DNA from: Massilia cavernae
GTDB lineage: Bacteria; Pseudomonadota; Gammaproteobacteria; Burkholderiales; Burkholderiaceae_D
Assembly (NCBI RefSeq): GCF_003590855.1
Contig: NZ_QYUP01000146.1
Coordinates: 1-55,922, forward strand
Direction of reading: 5' to 3'
Length of the DNA: 55,922 bases
The notes beneath the pieces were generated by a model that saw only the letters and a list, made by a program, of their open reading frames with translations, was not told the DNA's origin and ran no database searches. Positions 18,409-27,723 of the stretch are shown here, one piece after another (position 1 is the stretch's first letter; every line of letters starts with the position of its first letter). The position numbers were made by a program, and so were the translations under genes.

Positions 18409-20211
18409 CTAAAGCAGCGACAGCGCTGGTCCGTCCCTGCTTCCCAGCCAGGTGGAATCGAAGCGCTTCTGCGCCGCAGCCAGCGCCGCGGCATCGCCGC
18501 GCTTGCGGTAAAGCTCGATCAAACCGCGCAGCGCCCACCCATTGCTCGGCGTGCGCGCCAGCGATGTGCGGAACACCTGTTCGGCGGCGTCCAGCTGGCC
18601 GCCGCGCATCAGCGCCGCGCCCAGCGACTGGCGCACCGGGTAATACCAGTAGGGCGGCTCGGTGTACGGCAGCGTGTCCTGCACCGCTATCGCTTCCTCA
18701 TAGGCCTTGATCGCCGCCGGCAGGTCGCCTTTGGCATCGGCCAGGCGGCCGGCGGCCACCGCCCGCGCCGTGTGCACGATCTCTTTCGCGGGAACGCCCC
18801 AGTCGGCGATCGGCTTGAAGTCGGCCGTGCGTTCGAGTTTGGCCAGCGCATCGACTTCCGCGGCGCCTTCGGCCAGTGCGCCCTTGCGTGCGAAACCGAC
18901 GGCGCGCGCGTAGTGCCACATGGCCTTGGGCAGCACCAGGTCCGGCCCGGGATCGGGCAGCGACACCAGCACGTCGGGGCTGCTGAACTGCACGTGCGAG
19001 AAGTAGGGCGCCGCCTTCACCGGCTGCAGGACGCCGAAATCCTTCACCAGCGCTGCCGGAAGCGACTTATCCAGCTTGGCCGCAGCGCCCAGCGCGGTCT
19101 TGCCGTCGCCTCCCATCAGCGCCGACACCATCACGAAGTGGATGTTATGCGGATAGTAGGCGCCCTTGTAGACCGGGTCGCTGTCGGAGCGGCTGAAATA
19201 CTTCTCGTCGGCGGCAATCGCTTCGAGGTTCGATTTCAGCGACTCCTTGTACATGCCCACGCGGTAGTAGATGTGTGACGGCATGTGCACGATGTGGCCT
19301 GCGCCCGGTATCTGCTTCGCCAGCACGCGCGCGGCGGGCAGGGCTTTTTCGGGATGGGTCGAGGCTTCGACCGCATGGATGTAGTAGTGCGCGGCCCCGG
19401 GGTGGGTGGGATTGCGTTCGAGCACGCGCTCGAGCGCATCGACCAGGTCGGCGGTGCGGCCCTTCGGTTTCGCGCCCGCCGCTTCCCAGTAGTCCCAAGG
19501 CGACAGGTCCATCAGCGATTCGGCGTACAGCACCTGGATGGTGTCGTTGTTGGGCCAGGCGCGCGCCGCTTCGGCCATGGCGTCGGCGTAGGCCTTGTCG
19601 AGCGGGGCGCGGTCGGCCGGCGCCGTTGCCGCGTAACGGAGCGACGCCGCCTTGATCAGCGCCTGTTCGGCCGGGCTGGCGCCCGCGGCAAGCCTGGCGG
19701 CGTTGGCCGCGGCGGCAAAGGCCGGCGCGACAGCGTGCGGGAACATCGGGGCGTTGATATTAGGCCCGAGCACCAGCGCTTCGCCCCAGTAGCATATGGC
19801 GCAGCCGGGATCGAGCTGCTGCGCGGCGCGGAAGGCGCGCGCCGCTTCGGCATGGTTGAAGGCGAAGGTGAGCCGCATGCCTTGGTCGAAGTAGGCCTGC
19901 GCCTGCGCATTGCGGGTGCTGATCGGCACGTGCAGCTTGCCGAGGTCCTTGTACAGCGGCGGCTTGCCTTCGGCGGCGCGCCGGGCCGGTTGCTGGCCGG
20001 GCTTGAACGGCGCCGTTTCCGTCGCCTGGGCAAGCACCAGCCGGTCGAGAAGCGGCGGCCGGCCCTTCTGGCCCGGGGCGCAGACGGCGCCGCCCGTGAG
20101 CAGGGGATCGAAACCATTCGCAACTTGTTTCTGCGCCTGCGTGGGCGCCAGGGCGGCAAGGCCGGCAACGGCGACGCCGGCCAGCGCAACCAGGGAAGTC
20201 TTGTTCTTCAT
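18409..20211 (-). CDS. Exported TPR-repeat protein
   Basis: A 600-residue protein. The ATG at 20211 follows GGAG at seven bases and gives a signal peptide ending PTQAQKQ, so I prefer it to a longer upstream frame. Tetratricopeptide-like helices fill the body (HAEAARAFRAAQQLDPGC, AEQVFRTSLARTPSNGWA). A CAICYWGEALVLGPNINAP motif and HIVHMPSHIYYRVGMY recur in a family of secreted TPR proteins of unknown role; the CxxC and His pairs could bind metal or form a disulphide. It is divergent from the amidohydrolase. Confidence 0.78.
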   Translation of the reverse strand: MKNKTSLVALAGVAVAGLAALAPTQAQKQVANGFDPLLTGGAVCAPGQKGRPPLLDRLVLAQATETAPFKPGQQPARRAAEGKPPLYKDLGKLHVPISTRNAQAQAYFDQGMRLTFAFNHAEAARAFRAAQQLDPGCAICYWGEALVLGPNINAPMFPHAVAPAFAAAANAARLAAGASPAEQALIKAASLRYAATAPADRAPLDKAYADAMAEAARAWPNNDTIQVLYAESLMDLSPWDYWEAAGAKPKGRTADLVDALERVLERNPTHPGAAHYYIHAVEASTHPEKALPAARVLAKQIPGAGHIVHMPSHIYYRVGMYKESLKSNLEAIAADEKYFSRSDSDPVYKGAYYPHNIHFVMVSALMGGDGKTALGAAAKLDKSLPAALVKDFGVLQPVKAAPYFSHVQFSSPDVLVSLPDPGPDLVLPKAMWHYARAVGFARKGALAEGAAEVDALAKLERTADFKPIADWGVPAKEIVHTARAVAAGRLADAKGDLPAAIKAYEEAIAVQDTLPYTEPPYWYYPVRQSLGAALMRGGQLDAAEQVFRTSLARTPSNGWALRGLIELYRKRGDAAALAAAQKRFDSTWLGSRDGPALSLL

Positions 20212-20441
20212 ATTGTTCTCCTGCAAGCGGCAATGCAAAGCGAATTCCGGCGTCCAGCCAAGAGAAGAGCCTACATCATTGCACTAAACGCCATCATAGA
20301 ATTTTTCTAACGTGCCCGCGTTATGAAGCGTATTGACAACGGCATGCTGCGCGGCCGTGCTGGTTGCCTTGCCGCGGTTCTTGTGCCAGCATGGCGAGCC
20401 GGACCCTTCCGCACGACAACCCGTTTCCTGAATACTCGATC

Positions 20442-21758
20442 ATGACACTCAACACTTCGCTCAAGACCATTGCTGCCGCAGCCGCCATGGCGTTCTCGCT
20501 CAGCGCCGCCGGCGCCGACACCATCACGCTGGTGCAGGCAGGCCACCTGCTCGACCGTCCCGGCCAGGCGCCGCGCGGCGCGTCGACCCTGGTGGTCCGC
20601 AACGACAAGGTTGCTGAAGTGCTGGACGGCTTCGTCGGCGCGGAACGCTACGCCGGAGCATCGGTCATCGACCTGCGCCAGCGCTTCGTACTGCCCGGCC
20701 TGATCGATAGCCATGTGCACCTGACCAGCGACCGAGCCGGCGTCGAAGGCCAGTTGGCCGCGGTGACCGACAGCGTTGCCGCCAGTGCGTACGAGGCGCA
20801 GATGAACGCGCACAAGACCTTGCAGGCCGGCTTTACGACGGTGCGCAACCTGGGCGATGGCGACGGCGTCACGCTGGCGCTGCGCGACGCGGTCGCAAAG
20901 GGCTGGGTGCAGGGTCCGCGCATCATCGACGCAGGCGCGCCGATCTCCACCACCTCCGGCCACATGGACGGACGCCTTGGCTACACGGACTGGGTCCAGC
21001 ACGCGGTCCCGACGACCAACCTGTGCGATGGCCCGGAAAGCTGCCGCAAGGCGGTGCGCGTGCAGGTCGGACGCGGCGTGGACGTGATCAAGATCGCCAC
21101 CACCGGCGGCGTCAACAGCGTGATCGGCGCGGGCGTCAACAAGCAGATGTTCGACGACGAGGCGAAGGCGCTGATCGAAGCGGCCCACCTGTACGGCAAG
21201 AAGGTCGCGGTGCATGCGCACGGCGCCACCGGCATCAACCTGGCGCTGGCCGCCGGCGCCGACTCGATCGAGCACGGCACCTTGCTGGACGACGAAGGCG
21301 CGAAGCTGTTCCTCAAGTCGGGCGCGTACTACGTGCCGACGCTGTCGACCATCAACGGCTACAAGGAGCGCATCGCCGCCAATCCGGATGCGTATTCGCC
21401 GGCGGTACGCGCCAAGATCGACTGGCGCATCGGCATCACCGGCAAGGCGCTGAAGCAGGCGCACGCGCGCGGCATCAAGATCGCGTTCGGCACCGATGCC
21501 GGTGTATCCAAGCATGGCCGCAATGCCGATGAATTCGAATTGATGGTGCAGTTCGGGATGACCCCGGCCGAGGCGATCAAGGCGGCGACGGTCAACGCGG
21601 CCGACCTGCTGGGCGTATCGGCCGTGGCAGGTTCGCTGGAAGCGGGCAAGAACGCCGACCTGATCGCGGTGTCTGCCGACCCGCTGGCCGATGTGCGCGC
21701 CTTGAAGAAAGTGGACTTCGTGATGGTGGGCGGCCAAGTGGTCAAGACGCCGAAGTAA
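20442..21758 (+). CDS. Exported metal-dependent amidohydrolase (imidazolonepropionase/prolidase-like)
   Basis: A 438-residue amidohydrolase. The ATG at 20442 gives a signal peptide ending LSAAGADT. The binuclear metal site is complete: HVH in LPGLIDSHVHLT, the bridging Lys in GVDVIKIATTGG, His in VAVHAHGATG and SIEHGT, and Asp in FGTDAG. The C-terminus (AGSLEAGKNADLIAVSADPL) is the usual closing beta-sandwich. Related enzymes are Xaa-Pro or Xaa-Arg dipeptidases, which would fit the peptidases nearby; the substrate is not shown by sequence. Confidence 0.9.
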   Translation: MTLNTSLKTIAAAAAMAFSLSAAGADTITLVQAGHLLDRPGQAPRGASTLVVRNDKVAEVLDGFVGAERYAGASVIDLRQRFVLPGLIDSHVHLTSDRAGVEGQLAAVTDSVAASAYEAQMNAHKTLQAGFTTVRNLGDGDGVTLALRDAVAKGWVQGPRIIDAGAPISTTSGHMDGRLGYTDWVQHAVPTTNLCDGPESCRKAVRVQVGRGVDVIKIATTGGVNSVIGAGVNKQMFDDEAKALIEAAHLYGKKVAVHAHGATGINLALAAGADSIEHGTLLDDEGAKLFLKSGAYYVPTLSTINGYKERIAANPDAYSPAVRAKIDWRIGITGKALKQAHARGIKIAFGTDAGVSKHGRNADEFELMVQFGMTPAEAIKAATVNAADLLGVSAVAGSLEAGKNADLIAVSADPLADVRALKKVDFVMVGGQVVKTPK

Positions 21759-21828
21759 GGCGCGCGTTTCGGGCGGACGGGAGCATAATCGGGCTGTTTT
21801 TCCATCCATCGCGGAAAGGACGGCGGCA

Positions 21829-22320
21829 ATGAACTCCTCACTCTTGATAGCAGGCGCGGCGCTGCTTGCCTGCTGTACGGCGGCCTACGGCGCCAGTTCC
21901 AAACTCGCGCCAAGCGACGAGGCCGCCGCCTTCAAGGCGGCCGGCTTCACGCTCAAGGGCAAGCAGTGGCGCAGCTGCGACGACCCGACACCCACCTATT
22001 CGCCGGGCGCAATCGCCGAAGTGCGCGACCTGAACGGCGACGGCCGTCCGGAGGCCGTGATCACCGAAGGCGGCACCTACTGCTACGGTCATACCGGCGC
22101 CGCCTACACCCTGGTTTCGAAGCAGGCCGACGGTCGCTGGAAGGCGATGGGCGGCGGCACCGGCATCGCCACCTTCCTGCCGACGAAAGGCAAGGGTGGC
22201 TGGCCGGATATCGAGGTAGGCGGCCCCGGTTTCTGCTTCCCGGTCGTGCGTTGGAACGGCAAGGAATACAAGTTCAACCGGCACCAGTACGAAGGCAAGG
22301 CCTGCCGGCCCAACCGCTAG
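21829..22320 (+). CDS. Exported protein with an EF-hand-like calcium motif
   Basis: A 163-residue protein starting at ATG 21829 after GGAAAGGA. The signal peptide ends AAYGASS. The central DLNGDGRPEAVITEGG is the DxNxDGxxE calcium-binding loop also found in VCBS/FG-GAP repeats, present here once. Cys pairs (SCDD, TYCYG, GFCFP, KACRP) suggest disulphides. The family is not recognised. Its stop overlaps that of the convergent lipoprotein gene by four bases. Confidence 0.7.
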   Translation: MNSSLLIAGAALLACCTAAYGASSKLAPSDEAAAFKAAGFTLKGKQWRSCDDPTPTYSPGAIAEVRDLNGDGRPEAVITEGGTYCYGHTGAAYTLVSKQADGRWKAMGGGTGIATFLPTKGKGGWPDIEVGGPGFCFPVVRWNGKEYKFNRHQYEGKACRPNR

Positions 22321-22886
22321 CCGCAGGTTTCGACGTAGGCGACGGCAGGCTGCAACCCGGCGCGGATCGTGGTAACGGAGGTGCCGTCTTCTTCCATCAC
22401 GATGGCGGTCCCGCCTTTGCCCTTGACGGTCAGGTAGTGGCCTTCGGGCAGGTACTTGTGCGGGCCGGCTTCCACGGCCGGCGCCTTGGCGCGTACCTGG
22501 GCCAGCGAATCGCCCACCGCGACGCCCAGGCTGTTCGGCGTGCCGGCATCGGCGTCGGCACGCGTAATGACGCCGTTTTCCACCATCAGCCGCACACCCG
22601 GTGCCTTGCCCAGCCGCACCATGCTGCAGGCCGGATCGCGCGCTCCCTCCGGTTCGGCCTTGCTGCCCAGCGCCTTTTCGGCGTCGGCCAATTTGGCGCC
22701 GAAACGGATCGCGCCGTAGCCTTCGGGGGACAGCACCGGCGGCGCGACTGGCGCCGGGGCTGCCACGCCTTGCACGGCGGACGGTGCACTTGCCTGGGGT
22801 ACCGAGCCAGCCTGGGGCGGCGCATCCTGGCGCGAACATCCAGCCAGCGCTGCGGCAATGGCGATTAACGCGATGGAAATCTTCAT
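22317..22886 (-). CDS. Hypothetical lipoprotein with paired SmpA-like segments
   Basis: A 189-residue lipoprotein from ATG 22886; the signal sequence ends AALAGCSRQ, a good lipobox. After a Pro/Ala linker, YGAIRFGAKLADAEKALGSKA and a later LGVAVGDSLAQVRAKAPAV read like two weak BamE/SmpA-type modules, a guess from pattern only. The C-terminus ends VAYVETCG, so the final Cys may pair with the Cys in DPACSM. Confidence 0.65.
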   Translation of the reverse strand: MKISIALIAIAAALAGCSRQDAPPQAGSVPQASAPSAVQGVAAPAPVAPPVLSPEGYGAIRFGAKLADAEKALGSKAEPEGARDPACSMVRLGKAPGVRLMVENGVITRADADAGTPNSLGVAVGDSLAQVRAKAPAVEAGPHKYLPEGHYLTVKGKGGTAIVMEEDGTSVTTIRAGLQPAVAYVETCG

Positions 22887-23167
22887 TTTGGTATCCGTAC
22901 AAGAAAACCCGATCCTATCAGCGCGGCGTGCGGCGCACGGTGCGCTGCGCCACCAAGACCTGACTTGATGGCTGTCGCGCCGGGTGTACGCTTGCCAAAT
23001 TTTTTTCCTACTGGACATTATCCTGTTTGGATATGGAAGCACTACCTGTTAGACTTTTTGATCGTGTCAGCGTGAAACAATTCCTGCCGAAATGAAATGA
23101 TGTATTGGCAAGATGGGGCGATAGTGCCGGGCTGAGAAATATAATCATAAACAGATAGGTGGGATCC
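22887..23167. other. Intergenic region upstream of the TonB receptor
   Basis: 281 AT-richer bases carrying divergent promoters for the lipoprotein and receptor genes. I see no confident operator, Fur box or riboswitch. The receptor start at 23168 is preceded by GGTGGG, a weak ribosome site. Confidence 0.4.
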
Positions 23168-25432
23168 ATGACAAGTCAGTCTGGGCAATGGAAACGGACA
23201 TTGCCAGCTGCTTTGATTTGCGCGGCGTTTTGCGGAACGGTTGAACAATCTTATGCACAGGTAGTGGCGGGGCAGGACAGCGCGCCCGCAAACAATGAAC
23301 AGGTAGCGGAAGTCATCGTGACCGCGCAGCGCACCGCCGCGCCGGCATCGAAGACGCCGGTCGCGATGACCATCCTCGCCGGCGAACGCTTGCGCGACGG
23401 CGCCATCGACAGCCCGTCGGCACTGGGCGCGCGCTTGCCCAACGTCCATCTGGACGGCGCCGCCGACGGATTGCGCATTACCATTCGCGGCGTGTCGAAC
23501 GCCGACGCCACCGAGAAGGGCGATCCTTCGGCCGCCTTCATGCAGGACGGGATCTACATCGCCCGCCGCCAGATCCAGGACACCAGCTTCTTCGACATCG
23601 ACCGCGTGGAAGTGCTGCGCGGGCCGCAAGGCACGCTGTACGGACGCAATTCGACCGCCGGCGTGGTCAACGTGATCTCCAACACGCCGGGCAGGCAGCT
23701 CGAAGGCGCGGCCAGCGTCGGCGTGGGCAACTACAATAGCCGCAAGGCCAACGCCATGGTCAACGTGCCGGTCGGCGACGCGCTGGCGCTGCGCGCCGCC
23801 GTGGCCTATAACAAGCATGACAGCTACCTGACGAACGGCCAGGGCACCGGCTTCGACCTGGGCCTGGATCGCGACGAGAAAGCCGCGCGCCTGTCGGCCC
23901 GGCTGGCGATCGGCAAGGACGCCTCGCTGCTGCTGCGCTACGACGCCAGCTCCCTGCGCGACAACAACGACAGCATCGTCCCGGTGTCGAACTTCTACAG
24001 CGTGGGCGCCGACAAGCAACCGCGCTGGGTCGACGCCAGCACCGGCTCGCGCCTGACAAACCGCTTCATTCCGCCGAACGCGCCGCTGGAACAGGGCTTC
24101 GGGCGCATGTCGACGTCGGGCCTCGGTGCCGAATTCGACTGGAACCTGGGCGCGGTCACCTTGCATTACCTCGGCTCGCACCGCAAGTTCGACGACGACC
24201 ACAAGCTCAATTTCCACTACGGTGTGGCGCCCGGCTTCGCGCTTGGCGTGCGCCAGACCTTCAGCGGCAAGCACCGCCAGGATTCGCACGAACTGCGCGT
24301 GGAGACCGGCGCCGGGCCGCTCAAGGCGCAGGCAGGTATCTACCACTTCAGCGAAGACGCGGACGTATACTACAGCTTCCGCGACCTGCAGCTGCTTGGG
24401 CTGCCGCCTTACTATGTGTTCCCGCTAACCGCGTCCGCCGTCAGCAAGGCCGTGTTCGGCCAGGCTACGTACAGCCTGGCGCCTTCGCTGCGCGTGACCG
24501 CAGGCGTGCGCTATTCCGACGACGACAAGTCGCGGGTCGGCTCGACCAACTTCCAGCAGGGCGCCGCCTTCAACGCCGCCACCGATTTCAAGCTGCTCAA
24601 CGCGGCGGCGATCGACACCCACAAGACCACCTGGCGGCTCGGCGCGGAATACGATGTGTCGCCTGCTGCGATGGCGTTCGCCACCGTGTCGACCGGTTAC
24701 AAGGCGGGCGGCTTCAACGACGGCTGCCTCGCGGGTGCCGTCGAAAACGGCATTCCGTGCCCGCCGCAGGTCGCGGTGCCGGCCGGCGCGCTGTACTACC
24801 AGCCCGAGACGCTTACCTCGTACGAAGCGGGCGTCAAGACGTCGTTCTGGAACCGCAAGGCCACGCTGAACGCCACCGCCTTCTACTACGACTACTCGAA
24901 CCTGCAGCTGTCCGGCGTGATGGTGGTGCAGGGCGCGCCGCGCTTCGTCACCACCAACGCCGGCGTGGCGAGCGTCACCGGCCTGGAAGTGGACGGCCAG
25001 CTGGCCGCCACCGCGGCGGACCGCATCAGCTACTCGCTGGCGCTGCTCGATGCGCACTACAAATCGTATGCGCCGGACGGCGTGCATTCCTGGGCCGGCC
25101 GCAGGCTGGACCGCGCGCCGCGCGCGACCGCGTCGCTGGGCTACGAGCACAACTTCCGCATGGATGGCCGCCAGCTCAAGGCCGGGATCTTCGCGCGCGC
25201 CAGCGCCGCCTACATGATCAGCGTGCCCAGCCAGCTGCTGCAGTACCGCGTGCCGGGCCGCACCCAGACCGACCTTAGCCTGGGCTACCAGCCGGACCGC
25301 GCCAGCTGGAGCCTGCACGCGCACGTAAAGAACGTGGAGAACAAGGTGCTGCCAATCACCATCGACAGTTTTGGCATGGTGGTGCCGGGTGATCCGCGTA
25401 CTTACGGGGTGCGCCTCGACTACCGCTTTTAA
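23168..25432 (+). CDS. TonB-dependent outer-membrane receptor
   Basis: A 754-residue receptor. A signal peptide (to about QSYAQVV) is followed by a TonB box (EVIVTAQR), a plug domain (PVAMTILAGERLRDGAID, RGPQGTLYGRNSTAGVVNVI) and a 22-strand-type barrel ending in LDYRF with the terminal Phe required for outer-membrane assembly. The style (EVIVTAQR, sphingomonad-like plug) is common in receptors for plant or aromatic compounds as well as siderophores, so the ligand is unknown. It lies 57 bases upstream of the CruF-like gene on the same strand and could be the first gene of that operon. Confidence 0.92.
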   Translation: MTSQSGQWKRTLPAALICAAFCGTVEQSYAQVVAGQDSAPANNEQVAEVIVTAQRTAAPASKTPVAMTILAGERLRDGAIDSPSALGARLPNVHLDGAADGLRITIRGVSNADATEKGDPSAAFMQDGIYIARRQIQDTSFFDIDRVEVLRGPQGTLYGRNSTAGVVNVISNTPGRQLEGAASVGVGNYNSRKANAMVNVPVGDALALRAAVAYNKHDSYLTNGQGTGFDLGLDRDEKAARLSARLAIGKDASLLLRYDASSLRDNNDSIVPVSNFYSVGADKQPRWVDASTGSRLTNRFIPPNAPLEQGFGRMSTSGLGAEFDWNLGAVTLHYLGSHRKFDDDHKLNFHYGVAPGFALGVRQTFSGKHRQDSHELRVETGAGPLKAQAGIYHFSEDADVYYSFRDLQLLGLPPYYVFPLTASAVSKAVFGQATYSLAPSLRVTAGVRYSDDDKSRVGSTNFQQGAAFNAATDFKLLNAAAIDTHKTTWRLGAEYDVSPAAMAFATVSTGYKAGGFNDGCLAGAVENGIPCPPQVAVPAGALYYQPETLTSYEAGVKTSFWNRKATLNATAFYYDYSNLQLSGVMVVQGAPRFVTTNAGVASVTGLEVDGQLAATAADRISYSLALLDAHYKSYAPDGVHSWAGRRLDRAPRATASLGYEHNFRMDGRQLKAGIFARASAAYMISVPSQLLQYRVPGRTQTDLSLGYQPDRASWSLHAHVKNVENKVLPITIDSFGMVVPGDPRTYGVRLDYRF

Positions 25433-25489
25433 ACGGGAGGCCGGCGCGAGACCGCGCGCCAGCCGCTGATCCACTGCTACCGGCCATTC

Positions 25490-26329
25490 ATGATGAAACC
25501 ACTGTTGAGTCGTTTGCCGTTCCTTGCCGCTGCCTTCCTGGCCGTGTTCCTGCTGCTGACCGCGGCGCGCGGCCACGCCGATACCACCTCGCTGCTGATC
25601 GGCAGCTCGATCCTGATGTTTGCCTGCTGTCTCGCCAGCGCCGCCCACCTGCTGGGCGTGCGGGCGGCGCTGCGCTTCGCGGTCATCGGCGTCGTGGTGG
25701 GCTGGTTCGCCGAGCAGATGGGCGCGTCTTACGGCTGGTTCTTCGGCCGGTACACCTACACCGAGGTGCTCGGGCCGCGCATCGGCCAGGTACCGTTCAT
25801 CATCCCGCTGATGTGGTTCGCGCTCAGCTACGTGGCCTACGTTACCGCCAACCTGATCGTGTGGCAGGCGCCGGTGGACGGCCCGGAAGGCCTGGGCCAC
25901 GCGCTGGTGATGTCGCTGCTGGCGGCGATGATCGTCACCGCCTACGACCTTGGCGCCGATCCGTACATGGTCTACACGCTCAAGGCCTGGATCATGACGA
26001 AGACCGACGGCTGGTGGTTCGGCGAAACGCTGGAAGGATTCTTCGGCTGGGCCTTCGTGTCCTTCGTGATCGTGTCGCTGTTCCGCATGACCTTGCGCAA
26101 ACGCGCGCCGGTGGCCGCGCTGCCGGTGCAGAAATGGCATGCGCTGGTGCCGTTGGCGATCTATGGCGGCAGCATGGTGTTCCAGATGTTCAAGGGCTCG
26201 CCGGTTGAAACCCGCACCGTGGCGCTGTTCGCGATGGGCATCCCGCTGCTGTGCGCTTTGTGCGGCTGGTGGCGCTGGAGTGGTGGCACCGGCGTCGGCG
26301 CCGATGCTCGCGCCGGGGTGGCGGCATGA
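25490..26329 (+). CDS. CruF-like carotenoid 1',2'-hydratase family membrane protein
   Basis: A 279-residue integral membrane protein with about eight hydrophobic helices. It fits the DUF422 / CruF family (carotenoid hydratase), shown by VVGWFAEQMGASYGWFFGRY, LGPRIGQVPFIIPLMWF, AYDLGADPYMV and DGWWFGETLEGFFGW, where the acidic and aromatic residues line the active site. Known members add water to psi-end groups of carotenoids. No other carotenoid gene is in the window, so the real substrate may be another isoprenoid. Its stop overlaps the next ATG as ATGA (26326). Confidence 0.8.
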   Translation: MMKPLLSRLPFLAAAFLAVFLLLTAARGHADTTSLLIGSSILMFACCLASAAHLLGVRAALRFAVIGVVVGWFAEQMGASYGWFFGRYTYTEVLGPRIGQVPFIIPLMWFALSYVAYVTANLIVWQAPVDGPEGLGHALVMSLLAAMIVTAYDLGADPYMVYTLKAWIMTKTDGWWFGETLEGFFGWAFVSFVIVSLFRMTLRKRAPVAALPVQKWHALVPLAIYGGSMVFQMFKGSPVETRTVALFAMGIPLLCALCGWWRWSGGTGVGADARAGVAA

Positions 26330-27723
26330 TCCCGCACGTCGCGGGCGAACCAAAAGCCGCGGGCGATCCGCGCCGCCGCACCGACCCGCTGGCCGACGCC
26401 GCCATCGCGCACATGCTCGGGCCGTGGACCGGCCAGCCGGCATGGCGCGACATCGGCGAGATCAACCGCCAGATCGGGCAGTGGCAGACCAACGGCATGC
26501 TGCGCGGGTGGCAGCCCGATGCCGATGTGCCGCTGGAAGTGGGCGCCGCGCTGGAGGCCTACGTACGGGCCGGCCTTGCGCTGCCCGCGTGGGCCGACCC
26601 GGCAAAGATCGAGCGCGCCGAGGCCTTGTTCGTCGACTATGGCATGCTGTCGTGCACCTTGCTGTTCTGTTCCAGCCTGCCCGAATGCTATGTGATTCCC
26701 GACCTGTCGGCGGTGCTGCACATCGCCGGCCAGCTCGAGCAGAACACCGAATACCGCATCCGTTCCACAGCGGCGATGATCTTCCCAGTGATGATGAAGG
26801 GCGGCCTGACCAGCCCTGACGGCGCCGGCGTGGCGCAGGTGCTGAAGGTAAGGCTGATCCACGCCACCATCCGCCACCTGATCCTGCGCGGCGAACCGGC
26901 CGCGGCGCAAGGCATCGTGCCGCCGCAGGCCATGGCTCCGGCGGCGGGCGGCATGCACGAGGCGCTGTTCGCGCACGGCTGGAACACGCCGCGCGACGGC
27001 CTGCCGTGCAACCAGGAGGAGCTGGCGTACACGCTGCTGACCTTCGGTTATGTGTTCCTGCGCAGCCTGCGCAAGCTGGGACTGGGCCTGGCCAGGGACG
27101 ACGAGGAAGCCTTCCTGCACGCATGGAACGTGATGGGCCACGTGCTCGGCATCGAACGCGCGCTGATGGCGGACACGATGGAGCAGGCCGAAGCCCTGTT
27201 CGCCCGCATGCAGGAACGCGGGCGCCAGTCGCCTTACCTGCCAGATCCGCGTCCCGCGCTGGGCCGCGACCTGATGCTGACGATGGAGAACGCGATCCCG
27301 CTGCCCGTGGTGAAAGCCTTCCCGGTGCTGATGATACGTTTCCTCGTCGGCGCCGATACGGCGCGCGAGATCGGCGCCGATACGGCGCGCGAGATCGGCG
27401 CCGACCTGCGCGCCGGCCTGCTGGCGCACCTGCTGTTCACGCTGTTCATGCTGGTGACGCGCGCCATCGATACGGTCGCGCGCCTGGTGTTCCCCGAGTT
27501 TTCGATTTCCCGCCTGATCACCCGCGTGGTCGGTTATCAGTTCACTGTCAAGGTACTCATGGACCAGACCCGCCCGCTCAAGCTGCCGCCGACCCTGCTG
27601 AACCGGGTTTCCACGATGACCCTCGCCTGGGAAACCGACCCGAAGGCGCCGCGCTGGATGAACGCGCTGGAACGGCGCCTGACCGGCCGCGGCAAGGACG
27701 CCGCCGAAGGGGTGCGCGCATGA
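26326..27723 (+). CDS. DUF2236 / MpaB-type oxygenase
   Basis: A 465-residue protein of the DUF2236 family, which includes rubber oxygenase (Lcp) and MpaB, b-type haem enzymes that cut or oxidise isoprenoids. Signature parts are [52 protein letters not shown] and the [14 protein letters not shown] helix with candidate haem His residues. The start is the ATG at 26326 (ATGA overlap). A 24-bp unit is tandemly duplicated in frame at 27349-27396, adding eight residues before a hydrophobic helix. Its neighbours suggest oxidative work on a lipid or isoprenoid together with the CruF-like protein. Confidence 0.82.
   Translation: MIPHVAGEPKAAGDPRRRTDPLADAAIAHMLGPWTGQPAWRDIGEINRQIGQWQTNGMLRGWQPDADVPLEVGAALEAYVRAGLALPAWADPAKIERAEALFVDYGMLSCTLLFCSSLPECYVIPDLSAVLHIAGQLEQNTEYRIRSTAAMIFPVMMKGGLTSPDGAGVAQVLKVRLIHATIRHLILRGEPAAAQGIVPPQAMAPAAGGMHEALFAHGWNTPRDGLPCNQEELAYTLLTFGYVFLRSLRKLGLGLARDDEEAFLHAWNVMGHVLGIERALMADTMEQAEALFARMQERGRQSPYLPDPRPALGRDLMLTMENAIPLPVVKAFPVLMIRFLVGADTAREIGADTAREIGADLRAGLLAHLLFTLFMLVTRAIDTVARLVFPEFSISRLITRVVGYQFTVKVLMDQTRPLKLPPTLLNRVSTMTLAWETDPKAPRWMNALERRLTGRGKDAAEGVRA
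27349..27396 (+). repeat. In-frame tandem duplication of 24 bp
   Basis: Two exact 24-bp copies (27349-27372 and 27373-27396) followed by the first eight bases of a third. They encode GADTAREI twice, then GAD. The repeat length keeps the frame. Confidence 0.95.

Noticed and set aside
27006..27719. Upstream extension of the hybrid kinase frame
   Set aside because: The extension is Arg/Pro/Gly-rich shadow of the oxygenase gene; the ATG at 27720 overlaps the previous stop and gives a signal peptide.
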